Origin: Thinopyrum elongatum
Lineage: Eukaryota > Streptophyta > Magnoliopsida > Poales > Poaceae
Length of the DNA stretch: 64,000 bases
Assembly (NCBI GenBank): GCA_011799875.1
Contig: CM022299.1
Coordinates: 340,657,307-340,721,306, forward strand
Direction: 5' to 3'
This document shows positions 1 through 10,280 of the stretch, piece after piece. The notes beneath the pieces were generated by a model. It made no database searches. It had not been told where the DNA came from and was given only the letters and a program-made list of their open reading frames with translations. The position numbers and the translations under genes are program-made. Every line of letters starts with the position of its first letter. The first letter of the stretch is position 1.

Positions 1-81
1 CACAATCAATTCCCTTATATAACTAAAGCATTTCTAGACTCTACTATGACCAGTTTGGCTTGGTAATCCTACAGGCAGTCA

Positions 82-94
82 GGCTCTGATACCA
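82..94 (-). promoter_or_regulatory. Primer binding site of F (initiator Met tRNA)
   Basis: On the minus strand this reads TGGTATCAGAGCC, complementary to the 3' end of plant initiator methionine tRNA, the usual primer of Tekay-type gypsy elements. It lies 4 bp from the LTR end at 99, the expected spacing, and fixes the element's orientation. Confidence 0.85.
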
Positions 95-98
95 AAGC

Positions 99-3000
99 TG
101 TCAGGACCCCGATCTTAAGTCACACTGATCTAGCATAAGACACATCATATCACTTTGTGGCCTCACGGACGGTAAGCCACGGCTGTCATCTTTACCTTGG
201 CTGGGACCATTTGCGTCTTTTGGCTCACGTATATGATTTTGATGCTAGCTTCCATATGACAGAGAACCCGGGTCGACATGACTAGTCATAAACCAAGGTC
301 GCACAAACGTACAGGGACAGACATATGTAACCCAACAATGCACGTGTCGATCAGCAGCGAGTGTAACAAAGTCATAGCAAAGCTACAAGAACTTTAGTAA
401 ACACCGCGTGCCATTTCCCCGTAGGGACAGACACAGGAGCAAAGAAGGATACATGCCAGACAATCCATGTGTTCCGGAGTAGTAGTGAACTACCATGGCT
501 CAGTGGAAGCACTAGGAGGCATTTCCCTATATGGAAGACTACCAAAGCAGATAACTAGGTGTCGAATCCCACACATACCAATGCATTTCAAACATACACA
601 CAATATGCACTATATGTGTAGATACAACATGGCATCATAACATAACTCTACGACTCAAAGTATTTATTTAAGAGGCTCTGAAGAGCCATACATAACATGA
701 TATTACAAACATGGGTCTCATGACCCAACATTCAAAGTCATACAATCAACAAGCGGAAGCATAACTGTCTGAGTACAAACAGCTGAAAAGAAAGAAGGCT
801 AGAAAGCTTGTCTATCTACAGGACCCTCCAAAGGAGCCAGACCTCTGTCTGGGATTCCCAAGCTAACCGATCAACGTCAAACTTCATGTATAAGCCACTA
901 GTGAGACTAAGGTCTCCTCTGCAAAAACATAAATTAAGCAACCATGAGTACAAAGGTTCTCAGCAAGACTTACATCAGAACTAACTACATATGCATCAGT
1001 ATCAACAAAAGGGGTTGTGGAGTTCATTACAGCAAGCCAACTTTGACTTAGTGGCTATCCTGTACTATGACTACCAGTATTTTCTTTGAGGTAAGAGAGC
1101 GCACACGACTCCACATAGCACCATATCAATATACCCCTATGGATCTGCTCCCGTCTCCCTACGAGAAGGCCATCCATAGCACTCACACTTATCTTGCGCA
1201 TTTTAGAGTATCTGTTTCAACATGTCTATGAACAATGTAAGCTTTCCAAGTAGTCCATATCTGAGGACGCGGCTATCCGAATAGTTCATTAACCCTACAA
1301 GGGTGTACTTCTTCACACACGCTTTCACCACTTACCACCATGTACACGTCATGTATCTCGGCAACCTTCAAGCGGAAGGCTGGTGTGGGTGTCACCCACA
1401 ACCTGACTAACCACACGAGACTCTAGTCCAAGTTTATCGCCTATTTGAGATTGATCTGCAAGGAAGTCCAATCAAGGTTTCCACTACGGCCCCAAACAAT
1501 GTGTGCAGGGTTCCCAAGCCCACCATTCGGGTGCCACTTGGTACACCATGCCACGGTGTATCTAACACATCATAGCCCACCCCTAGGGTTAGCGCTACGC
1601 ACGGCCTCCAACACATATCCTACAAACACTAGAAACAAGTTGCAACTCCTGGACATAGATCAAGGCGATTAATAAGTCGAGAGAGCTTGATTACCAGAGC
1701 CCAATGTGTGGTAGTAGCTATCTTGGATCACAAACACAGAACTCTGTTCATGAGGACGGTCGCAATGAGACAACCCACAGTGTACTCCTACATGACCTCT
1801 CTTCACTACCTTTACCAAATCGTGTTCGCACACTTAGCTCTCACACAGTAGGACATGAACGCAACCATTCCAATTCATCGCCCAGATGGATCAGACCCGA
1901 CACAACTCTAAGCATTGCAGGCATAACAAGCAAGCATAGATGAGTAGTCACAACATGGCTCAAGCAATTCCTACTCAAGCTAGAAGGTTTTAACTATTTA
2001 CTTTAGCAAAGGCAGGTCATGCAAAGGAATGGGTTCAACTACCGCAACATGTAACAGGTGAATCATTGTTGTCGTAATGCAGTAAAAGAGAGCAAGATCG
2101 AGAGAGTGGGATTGTATCGGAATGCTCAAAGGGGGTTTGCTTGCCTGGCACTTCTGAAGATAGTTAAGCTCTTCATCAGTGACATCAACCGAGAGGGAAC
2201 AAACACCGATAAACAGGAAAAGGAAACACATCCAATGCAATGCATAACCAAATGGATGACATGACAAGTTAAGGTACTGAATTGACCTAATGCAACAATT
2301 AGTCATATTAATTGAAGTGGAATTCAAACAAGGTTAAACTCAAACTCCAAACGTTATTTCATAAGTTGCCCTAATCATGAATCGTCCTAGTTGGTGAAGT
2401 TAACTTGTTCAAACATGCATGAAAATGCCATAAATAGACTCTTCATATTTTTCTAATCATTTTTCATACATAAATTATTTTCATCTAAGTTATGGATTAT
2501 TTTCTATGATTTTTCAAAGTTTGGAGTATTTTCTAAAATTCATAAATCCTTTTAGATTTATATTAAATTCTAGAAAAGCTCTATGACGTCAGAGTGACAT
2601 CAACATTATGTCAGCAAGTCAAAGGGCTGGTCCAGGTCAAACCTGACCAGTGGGACCCACTGGTCAGTGACTGGGTGGTTAAACGAGGTTAATTAGCCCT
2701 AACTAAAAACTGTTAGTGGGCAGGGCCCACATATCAGTGAGTCAGAGGGCTAACTAAGTTTAGTTAGAAACTAAACTAAAATCAGCAGGGCCCTGGGCCC
2801 ACCTGCCAGCGACCCAGGGAAGGTCATTAGCAGTGGTAAGCGTTGGTTAGGCCGGAGTTACGCCGCCGGCGATGAGCCGGGTTGGCGGAGGTCATCGGAA
2901 ATGTCGCTTCAGCGACCAAATGGATGGCGGAAGGGCTCTGCATCAAGCTGGTGCTCATCCGCATCCAACAAAGCAAGCAACAGTGGCTGAGGTGGTCTAC

Positions 3001-4197
3001 AGTGTTGATGGCCGAGCTTTGCAGCAGCCGGAGCTCGGACATGGGCGGCAACTTTGTTATGGCGCACCGCAAGAGCAAAGGGTGGGTGTTCTGGGATCCT
3101 GACGGCGTTCTTAGCACTCTGACGTGCTAGGCTGTGATGCTAGCTAGCTCCGGCCACGGCCACGCCATGGCCGGCGATGAGAAGCTCTTGGGCACGGTGG
3201 AATTTGGAGCTAGAGCTCACGGTGAGAGAGGGGAAGCGAGGAGAAGCTCACGGCGATGCATCAGAGAAGGTTAACGAGCCCAGGGAGGCACCAGGGCAGT
3301 CAAATCCGTCAATGGCGTCCGACGGCCGTGGTGGAGAAGATGAGCTCGATCCCGGTGTTGTGTAGCTTCCCTCGTTGTGTATCTCGATGGGGAGGACGAG
3401 GACGATGGTGTAGAGCCTAGGGACATGAAGCCAGGGCAAGGGGAGCTCAGTGGCCACGGTGGTTCATGTCGGTGCACATCGGCTCTCTCGGGTGAGCTCG
3501 AAGGAGGGAGCAGAGGAAAGAGATGTGGACGGGGAAGAGAGTGAGGGGGTCCAGGGGTGTGCATGGCATAGTCCAGAGGCGTCCGGGCAAGCAGGCAGAG
3601 AGGAGGTGGCCGGGCGCATGCCCGCGCCACGGGCACACATCCTCGTGCCTACTGGCACGAGGTTGAAGACAGGGGTGGAGTTGGGCTGGACTGGCTATAG
3701 TGCTGGGCTGCACAGGTAAGCCATGTGAGTTTCTCTCTCACTTCTCTATTTTTCCACTTTTGTTTCTGTTTTCTATTTGCAAATTTGTTTTAATTTGGTT
3801 TTCAAACATAATCACTTTTTAAAAAATTCTGAAAATAGTTATGGGCACTAAATGAATTATTCCAGAGGCCCTCAACTAATTCCAGAATTGTTGGAGCATT
3901 TAAAGATATTTATATTATTTAAATGCGCCAATTCAAATACAATATGAGTTAATTCAAAAATCCAGAATGGCCTAGAAATATGTGCATGATTTTGGCAAAG
4001 GTTTTAACCTTTATAAAAAATCATGAGCTTTTCTAAAGAGCATTTTGGATTCATTGAAAAGATTAAAAATTGAACCTAGTGATTTAATTTGGTGCTAGGG
4101 TTTGGACATCCCCAATTAAAATTCATTTGAACTTAAATATGATGCATGATGCTCACTTATACAACTAATTACAAATAATTAATCTATGGTTGTGACA
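99..4197 (-). repeat. 5' LTR of F
   Basis: A single LTR of about 4.1 kb with TGTCA...TGACA ends. The partner LTR is outside the window, so age and target duplication cannot be judged. The stretch 2640-3720 is GC-rich and probably holds the promoter and transcript start region; this is inferred only from composition and from the similar layout in E. Confidence 0.75.
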
Positions 4198-4300
4198 TGC
4201 GGGGCATGTCTGGACATAGCACTTGTCTATCGGCACATGAACCGCGTAAATCCGCGATCCTGGATCCTCCAATACAAGAAGGCTCTTCTCTGTCGATAGC
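4198..4300. other. Residual sequence between elements F and B
   Basis: About 103 bp lie between the CA end of the F LTR and the TGCTAC start of the B LTR. It matches neither element as far as I can see and has no open frame of note. It is either older host or repeat DNA into which both elements inserted, or the remnant of a third element. Confidence 0.5.
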
Positions 4301-4967
4301 TGCTACTTGTGAGATGCGTTGGGGTTTTCCCCGAAGAGAAAGGGTGAAGCAATATAGTAGCGGATAGTATCTCCCTCAGTGAGAACCAAGGTTATCGAAC
4401 CAATAGGAGAACCACGCAAATGCCTAGTGAACATCACCTACACACACAGCAAATACTTGCACCCAACGCGGGCAAGAGGGTTGTCAATCCCCTTGAACTT
4501 GTTACTTGCAAGGATTAAATCTCGTAATGATGGATAGATAAATTTAAAAGTAAAATAAATAAAAGTGAAATTGCACCAATGTATTTTTGGTTTTTGTAAT
4601 ATGATTTAAAAAGACCCGGGGCCATAGTTTTCACTAGAGGCTTCTCTCTCACAAAAATAGCATATGGTGGGTGGACAAATTACTGTTGGGCAATTGATAG
4701 AAAAACGCATAGTTATCACGATATTTATGGCAATGATCATGTATATAGGCATTACGTCCGTGACAAGTAGACAGACTCCTGCGTGCATCTACTAGTATTA
4801 CTCTACCAATCGACCGACTCCTGCCTATATCTATGGTATTAAGTTCATGACAAATAGAGTAACGCTTTAAGCAAGATGACATAATGTAGATAAAAACCAA
4901 GTAATATGATTAAACCCCATCATTTTACTCTCAGTAGCAACAATACAAATACGTGCCTCACTACCCC
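4301..4967 (-). repeat. 3' LTR of B, distal part
   Basis: This is the 3' end of B's LTR, beginning on the plus strand with TGCTACTTGTGAGATGCG. It contains the typical motif with GTTGGGGTTTTCCCCGAAGAG split over 4316-4336. It is cut at 4967 by CACTA G. The LTR continues only at about 8405 and its middle, probably several hundred bp, is gone. Confidence 0.7.
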
Positions 4968-5245
4968 CACTACTGGAATCAGCAGCCGTCTGCCCACTCT
5001 TTGTCGTCCACTAGCGGACGGCAAAGGTAGGCTTTGCCATCAGCCACCAGAAAGCGGACGGCAAAGGTAGGCTTTGCCATCAGTCAGCTCTTTGCCTTTA
5101 CCGTCTGCTAGCTGACGGCAAAGAGGGGGTTTGGCCCACTGGCTGTTAAACCCTAACGGGCCCCCTCTTTGCCGTCTGCTAGCAGACGGCAAAGCATTCT
5201 TTGCCGTCTGCTAGATGACGGCAAAGGCGAGGCGGACGGCAAACT
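4968..5245. repeat. CACTA terminus and palindromic subterminal repeats of G
   Basis: Several copies of GACGGCAAAG and CTTTGCCGTC appear in both orientations, some as near-perfect palindromes such as TTTGCCGTCTGCTAGCAGAC followed by GGCAAAG near 5168-5194. In CACTA elements such repeats bind the element-encoded TNPA-like protein, so they probably served the same role here. Confidence 0.8.
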
Positions 5246-5266
5246 TTAAAATTAACTTAACGGGCC

Positions 5267-5730
5267 GTGCCCCCGCCGTCGCACTCTCTCTTTCTCCTCT
5301 CCTCTTTCCTCCCCGCCCGACGAGCACCGCCGCCGCCCCGCCGCCCCACTGGCCCACCCCCTCTCTATCGCCGCCCCCTCCCTCCCACCCCTCCGTCTCC
5401 GCCCCCCCCCCTCCCCCCGGTCGCCGCCGCCCCCTTCCTGCCATCCCGCGCCGTCACCGCCGCACCCCTCCCTCCCCGTCCCGCCCCTCCCCGTCCCGTC
5501 GCCGCCCCCCCCTCCCCACCCCTCGCCGCCCCCTTCCCGCCCCGTCGCCGCCCCCTCCCTGCCCCCCCACCCCCCTCTCGAGCCTCCCCGCGCCTCCTCC
5601 CCGGCGCACGCGGGTCGACGCCCCCGAGGAGCGTCGCCCGTCGCCACCCCCTCCCTGCCCCGTCGCCACCACCCGCCCCATTGCCGCCCCCTCCCCACCC
5701 GTCGCCGCCCCCACGTGCGCCCCTGCCACC
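5267..5730 (+). other. Pyrimidine-rich GC leader of element G
   Basis: About 460 bp of C-rich sequence with runs of CCCC and CCGCC on the plus strand. It is open in several frames only because of its composition. Its place, just inside the terminus and followed by a T-rich stretch and introns, suggests promoter and untranslated leader of the transposon gene. Confidence 0.5.
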
Positions 5731-5770
5731 CCCTCTCCTGTTTTTTTTTCGTCTTTTCTTTTCTGTTTAC

Positions 5771-5952
5771 TTTAGGTTTTTTAGTTTAGGTTTTTCAGTT
5801 TAGTTAGTTTAGGTTTAATTAGTTTAGGAAGGAGGGGTTAGTTAATTAATCAAATGCCACATGTACATTTAATTAGTTTAGGTTGTTTAGTTTAGGTTTA
5901 ATTAGTTTAGGTTTTTTAGTTTAGTTAGTTTAGGTTTAATTAGTTTAACAAG
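5771..5952 (+). repeat. TTTAGTTTAGGT-type simple repeat in G
   Basis: A tract of TTTAGTTTAGG and TTTAATTAGTTTAGG variants with a 12-15 bp rhythm. The TTTAGG core looks like degenerate plant telomere repeat (TTTAGGG) but lacks the regular third G, so local slippage in an intron is likelier. Confidence 0.6.
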
Positions 5953-6342
5953 AGCTGGGGTTTTAGTGTCATCTCTACTCAGGAAAAAGGACCAATTGTT
6001 GGCCCATCTATACTGCTGCTGCTGATTGAATTTCTATAGATGGAGGATTCGTTGATAAGTTATGCAAAAACCATCGTATATACTAGGTGCTGCTGTTAAC
6101 TGATTGTACTATTGGCATGTATGCAGCCATGTATTTATGCATGTATGCAGCCATGTATTTATGTATGTGCTCCATTCTTGTGCTATCTTGTTGACCATGA
6201 TATATCTTATTATTCAGAATCTTATTAGGTTATATATGGTAGGTTGTCTTGCTTTGTCGGATTCTTATGATGATGATTAATTAAATATCTCTTTATCATT
6301 TGGCATAGCATTTTTTATTCTAACTCTGCTTCTTCTTTGTAG

Positions 6343-6444
6343 CCTTGTCCTCCTTAAGAAGGAAAGACGCAAGGGCGCGCCTAGGCTTGCCGGTGAAGAA
6401 CACCGGTGCTCCTCTTCGTCCTCGACCTGCTCTGCTCCTTCAAG
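6343..6444 (+). pseudogene. Probable upstream exon of the G transposon gene
   Basis: The segment is preceded by a T-rich tract ending TTTGTAG and followed by GTAAGCTGG, which reads as a 3' and a 5' splice site around a 102-bp exon. It has basic, arginine-rich coding potential in one frame. It fits as an exon between the GC-rich leader and the exon at 7988. Splicing is inferred from the site consensus alone. Confidence 0.4.
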
Positions 6445-6639
6445 GTAAGCTGGTCTGGTCCTGGCCCTGGTACATTATCAAGTATTATTTGATTGTTGTT
6501 TCCCCACACTCACTTTCCGGCCAGCAGTGTCGTTTGCATGACTCTAATATTTGTCGAGGGCTGGAGGGGGAAATGACGGGAGGCAGGGGTCAGTGGCCGG
6601 GCATGGAAGCGTTTCTTTCGCTAGCTCAGTTTTTAAAAA

Positions 6640-6823
6640 AGAGGTCCAGAGATCTTTTTTTTAAATGAGAAAATACCAAGGTTTTGCAAATACTGCAGTA
6701 TTAAAAGCATCATTTTTAGTGGCAGCCAAACACCCCATAGTAAATAAAACTATGGTAATATCAAATATTGTAGCATTCTCAAAATACTTAGAAAAAACAG
6801 AGCAATCAAACGGGGCCTTAGTT
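6640..6823. repeat. Possible MITE fragment inside G
   Basis: The segment ends CAATCAAACGGGGCCTTA, similar to the ends of grass miniature elements that show GGCCCCGTTTG termini. I could not find a matching left end, so it may be truncated or simply intron sequence. Confidence 0.3.
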
Positions 6824-6846
6824 TAGGTTTTTTTTCTGTTTTTTAA

Positions 6847-7020
6847 GAATAAACAAGAAAGATAAAAAAAAGAAGTAAAATAAGAAGAGGAAGAAGAAGA
6901 AGAAGAGGAAGAAGAAGAAGATGAAAAAAAAGAACAATAAGTAGAAGAAGAAGGAGAAGAAGAAGAAGAAAGAAGAAGATGGAAAAAAAGAAGTAGAAGA
7001 AGAAGATGAAAAAAAGTAGG
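6847..7020. repeat. GAA-rich purine tract
   Basis: About 170 bp of AAGAAG and GAAGAAGAAGAT repeats, all purine on the plus strand. It merges rightwards into the GTCGAGG minisatellite. It lies in the intron of G between the exons at 6343 and 7988. Confidence 0.8.
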
Positions 7021-7034
7021 AAAGGTAGAAAAAG

Positions 7035-7292
7035 AGGGTCGCCGATGGTCGAGGGTCGCTGAGGGGTTGAGGGTCGCCGAGTGGTCGAGGGGTCGAGGAT
7101 CGAGGGGAAAAGGAGTCGAGGGTCTAGGGGTCGAGGATCGAGGTGTCGAGGGGTCGAGGGTCGAGGATCGAGGGGAAAATGAGTCGAGGGTCTAGGGGTC
7201 GAGGATCGAGGTGTCGAGGGGTCAAGGGTCGAGGGGAAAAGGGGTCGAGGGGTCGAGGGTCGCCGAGGGGTCGAGGGGTCGAGGATTTGCCA
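7035..7292 (+). repeat. GGGGTCGAGG minisatellite
   Basis: Tandem variants of GGTCGAGG, GGTCGCCGAGG and GGATCGAGG with G on the plus strand. Larger blocks of about 60 bp repeat as well (for example GTCTAGGGGTCGAGGATCGA near 7116 and 7190). It abuts a second minisatellite with the opposite strand bias. Confidence 0.85.
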
Positions 7293-7295
7293 TCC

Positions 7296-7762
7296 CGACC
7301 ACGACACCCCGACACCCCGACCCCGACACGACACCCCGGCCCCGCCTCGACACCCCGACACCGTGACCCCGACACAGCACCCCGACCGCGACACAGCACC
7401 CCGACACGACACCACCGACACCCCGACCCCCGACACGACACCCCGAGACCCCGACACGGCACCCCTGACCCCGACACCCCGACCCCGACACGACACCACG
7501 ACCCCGCCTCGACACCCTGACACCGCGACCCGACACCGCACCCCGACCCCGACACGGCACCCCCGACCCCGACACAGCACCCGACACGACACCCCCGACA
7601 CCCGGACACGACACCCCCGACCCGACACAGCACCCCGACCCAGACACGACACCCCCGACACCCCGACACGACACCCCCAACACCTGACACGGCACCCCCG
7701 ACCCCGACACAGCACCCCGACCCCAACATGACACCCCCTACACCCCGACCCCCAACACCTCC
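7296..7762 (+). repeat. CCCCGACACGACAC minisatellite, C-rich on the plus strand
   Basis: About 465 bp of CCCCGACAC, CCCCGACCC and ACGACACC units with almost no T on the plus strand. The minus strand has closely spaced GGGG runs. Long open frames across it are by-products of the repeat and are not genes. Confidence 0.9.
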
Positions 7763-7987
7763 CGAAAAAGGTGCTCTTCGGCCTTCCAGAGGCCGACGGG
7801 GTCATATATTTGTGAATTATGAATTAGGTCAGGTATTCAATTATTATTATGTATATATATATATATTATTAATTAGTTCATGTTATTAGGTATTCAATTT
7901 TTTATTATGTTCATGATGATGATACACACTTAAATTTTTTATTATGTTTATGTTGTACTGATTTTGTTTACTCTTTGTCATTGCAGG

Positions 7988-8404
7988 TGTTGACAGATGG
8001 TGGGCGCGGGTCGAGAGCGCTCTGAGCCTCCATCCTCGGCGCGTGCTGGGAGGGGTGCTATTATTCCTTCCCAGCACCTTCAGAGAGCGCTGGTAGACGG
8101 CATGCAGTCACCGGCGGGCGCTTCTTCTTCGGCCGGGAGAGGTCGAGGGCAGACGAAGAGGGGTGCAGCTAGAGGTGGACGTGGCGGCGGGAGAGGTAGG
8201 AAGGCTGCTGCGCCTTCCTCGCCGCCACCCCCAGCTGATTCTTCGGACCACCGGAGTGCTCCGTCTCAGGTGGACACATCTGACTCGGACCCGTCTTGGA
8301 CTCCGGTCCACGAGCCTCGGGTCGCCGAGCCTTCGTCCGACGAGACTCGGGTCCCAGAGTCTTCGTCCCAGGAGACTCGGGTCCCAGAGTCTTCGTCCCT
8401 TCTG
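7988..8404 (+). pseudogene. Truncated N-terminal coding exon of the G transposon gene
   Basis: A T-rich intron end with TTGCAG precedes GTGTTGACAG and an ATG at 7997. The frame encodes about 136 residues: a basic start, a Gly/Arg-rich stretch (RGGRGGGRGRK, about residues 58-69), a Ser/Pro-rich acidic region, and a short tandem peptide repeat with the core ETRVPESSS near the end. No known catalytic domain is visible; proteins of this kind lie at the N-terminus of CACTA second-gene products. The frame then crosses into the LTR of B and ends at a TAA at 8423, giving a short foreign tail. Function unknown; the product is truncated. Confidence 0.5.
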
Positions 8405-8623
8405 GTCCATAAAAAATCGCCGTAAAGTTTCATCGTGTTTGGACTTCATTTGGTATTGATTTTCTGAAAAACTAAAAACATGCAGAAGTCAGGTACTAGC
8501 ACTGGGCACTAAGTTAATAGGTTAGTTCCCAAAAATGATTTAAAATTGCATATAAAGCATACACGATTGATAATATAATAGCAAGAAACAATAAAAAATT
8601 ATAGATACGTTAGAGACGTATCA
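8405..8623 (-). repeat. 3' LTR of B, proximal part
   Basis: On the minus strand this starts TGATACGTCTCTAACGTATC at 8623 and continues into the LTR for about 220 bp before the fusion with G. The left border is approximate, within about 10 bp of 8404. Confidence 0.75.
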
Positions 8624-8640
8624 ACATCCCCAAGCTTAAT
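8624..8640 (-). promoter_or_regulatory. Polypurine tract of B
   Basis: On the minus strand the sequence ATTAAGCTTGGGGATGT lies directly before the LTR start. This is the expected site for plus-strand DNA priming and confirms the minus orientation. Confidence 0.8.
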
Positions 8641-10142
8641 TCCTGCTCGTCCTTGAGTAGGTAAATGATAAAAACAGACTTTTTTGATGTTGAATGCTAC
8701 CTAGCATGTTTATCATTTAATCTCTTTTACGATATAAATATTGAGTAACAGTGAAGTAATTGATATCAACATAATAGTATCCATGAATGCAAGAACATAA
8801 TCATTATTTTTTCAAAATATACGATGCTCAACTAATGTTATCCCTACTCATTGAATTATGTAAGCATGGCATGACTCCGCTTTCACCGCATAAATGTAAA
8901 TCATGAGCACCCCAGTGTCAAACCAATCAATTGGATCATACTTTTTAACACGCTTCAGCATTTTCAACTCCACTCAGTACATGAGCGTGATCCATGGACA
9001 TTAGCACTACGTGTGGAATAGAATGCGGTGGTAGGATATATAAGGGAAGTCAAAAAAGAAGAAAGTATGGCATCAACTCGGTGGATTAATAGGCAATGGA
9101 GAGGCCTATCAATCGATATCAATGCGAGGAGTAGGGATTGCCATGCAACAGATACACTAGAGCTATAAGTGTATGAAAGCTCAACTAAAACTAAGTAGGT
9201 GTGCATCCAACTTGCTTGCTCATGAAGACCTCGGGCATTTGAGGAAGCCCATCATCGGAATATACAAGCCAAGTTCTATAATGAAAAATTCCCACTAGTA
9301 TATGAAAGTGATAACTCAGGAGACTCCCCATATGAAAAACATGGTGCTACTTTGGTGTGGTAAAATGATAATAGTATTGCTCCTTCTCTCCTTTTCTCTC
9401 ATTTTTTTGTTGGCCTCTATTTGGCATCTTTTTTTATTAAGTCCGGAACCTCATCCTCATTCTTTGGAGGAATCGTTAGTCCCCATCATCCTTTTCCTCA
9501 CTGGTACAATGCTCTAATAATGATGATGATCACACTTTTATTTACTTACAACTCGATAAACTGAAATAGTATGACTCTATATGAATGCCTTTGGCAGTGT
9601 ACCAGGATGTGCAATGCTCTAGCGTAACATGTACTACAATGATGAATGGTGGCATTGCCACAAATATCATGTTAGCTCTATATGATCATGCAAAGCAATA
9701 TGACAATGAACACACATGTCATGAGACGGAACGGTGAAAGTTGCATGGCAATATATCTCGGAATGGCTATGGAAATGCCATGATAGGTAGGTATGGTGGC
9801 TGTTTTGAGGAAGATATAAGGATGCTTATGTGTGATAGATCATATCATACCACGGGGTTTGGATGCACACGTGAAGTTTGCACCAACTCTCGAGGTGAGA
9901 AAGGGCAAGGCACGGTACCGAAGAGGCTAGCAATATGCGGAAAGGTGGGAGTGAGTAATTGGCCATGAACTCACATTAGTCATAAATAACTCATATACTT
10001 ATTTTTAAGTTTATTAACCCTCGCAGCAAAGTACTACTCGCATGCCCCTAGGCAGGAGGTTGGTAGGAGTTAACCATCGCACACCCCCGATTTAGACAAC
10101 ACTCAGGGATTTCGACCGGACATAAAAATGCATTAACTTCCC
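8641..10142 (-). other. 3' internal region of B, without genes
   Basis: About 1.5 kb between the polypurine tract and the insertion point of A. It is A/T-rich, and open frames are short and without recognised domains. B continues on the other side of A at 30600. The last five bases (TTCCC, 10138-10142) form the left target duplication of A. Confidence 0.65.
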
Positions 10143-10280
10143 TGATGACCCACAAGTATAGGGGATCTATCGTAGTCCTTTCGATAAGTAAGAGTGTCGA
10201 ACCCAACGACGAGCAGAAGGAAATGACAAGCGGTTTTCAGCAAGATATTTTCTGCAAGCACTGAAATTATCAGTAACAAT
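10143..10280 (-). repeat. Remnant of the 3' LTR of A
   Basis: The first 130-140 bp match the same end of the 5' LTR (TGATGACCCACAAGTATAGG, compare 29090). After about 10275 the sequence switches to the internal 3' region. About 1.37 kb of the 3' LTR and the polypurine tract are therefore deleted. The right border is approximate. Confidence 0.7.

Larger units (their letters stand above)
1..4197 (-). mobile_element. Element F: 5' LTR end of a Tekay-like Ty3/gypsy retrotransposon
   Basis: Only the 5' LTR, the primer binding site and about 80 bp of leader are in the window; the coding part lies off the left edge. The LTR runs from TGTCAGGACC at 99 to GGTTGTGACA at 4197, so it has TG...CA ends and is about 4.1 kb long. 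The primer site next to its left end places the element on the minus strand. The leader shares the string CCTACAGGCAGTC with element E, which is a Tekay chromovirus, and LTR size and layout (A/T-rich ends, GC-rich middle around 2800-3720) match E as well. No coding sequence is supported in 1-4197; short open frames in the GC-rich middle differ between strands and carry no recognisable domain. Family assignment is inference. Confidence 0.75.
4968..8404 (+). mobile_element. Element G: 3'-truncated CACTA (En/Spm) transposon
   Basis: G starts with a CACTACTGGAATCAGCAG terminus, followed by subterminal repeats built on TTTGCCGTC and its complement GACGGCAAA. This is the hallmark of a common grass CACTA group. 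A leader, two visible exons and long low-complexity introns follow. The far terminus is absent: near 8404 the coding sequence runs straight into the LTR of B at a position far from where G entered, so one deletion removed the right part of G together with the middle of the LTR. A second CACTA end, or a 3-bp target duplication, cannot be found. It cannot move by itself. Confidence 0.75.

Noticed and set aside
5215..5803. Long Pro/Arg/Ser-rich frames on both strands
   Set aside because: The C-rich composition opens several frames at once; no domain, and they lie in the leader region of a CACTA element.
6843..7805. 320-residue frame on the minus strand and others in the same place
   Set aside because: Entirely made of minisatellite and GAA repeat; residues follow the repeat unit.
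9302..9517. 71-residue hydrophobic frame in B
   Set aside because: One isolated hydrophobic stretch in a long non-coding region, no conserved neighbour or domain; probably chance.
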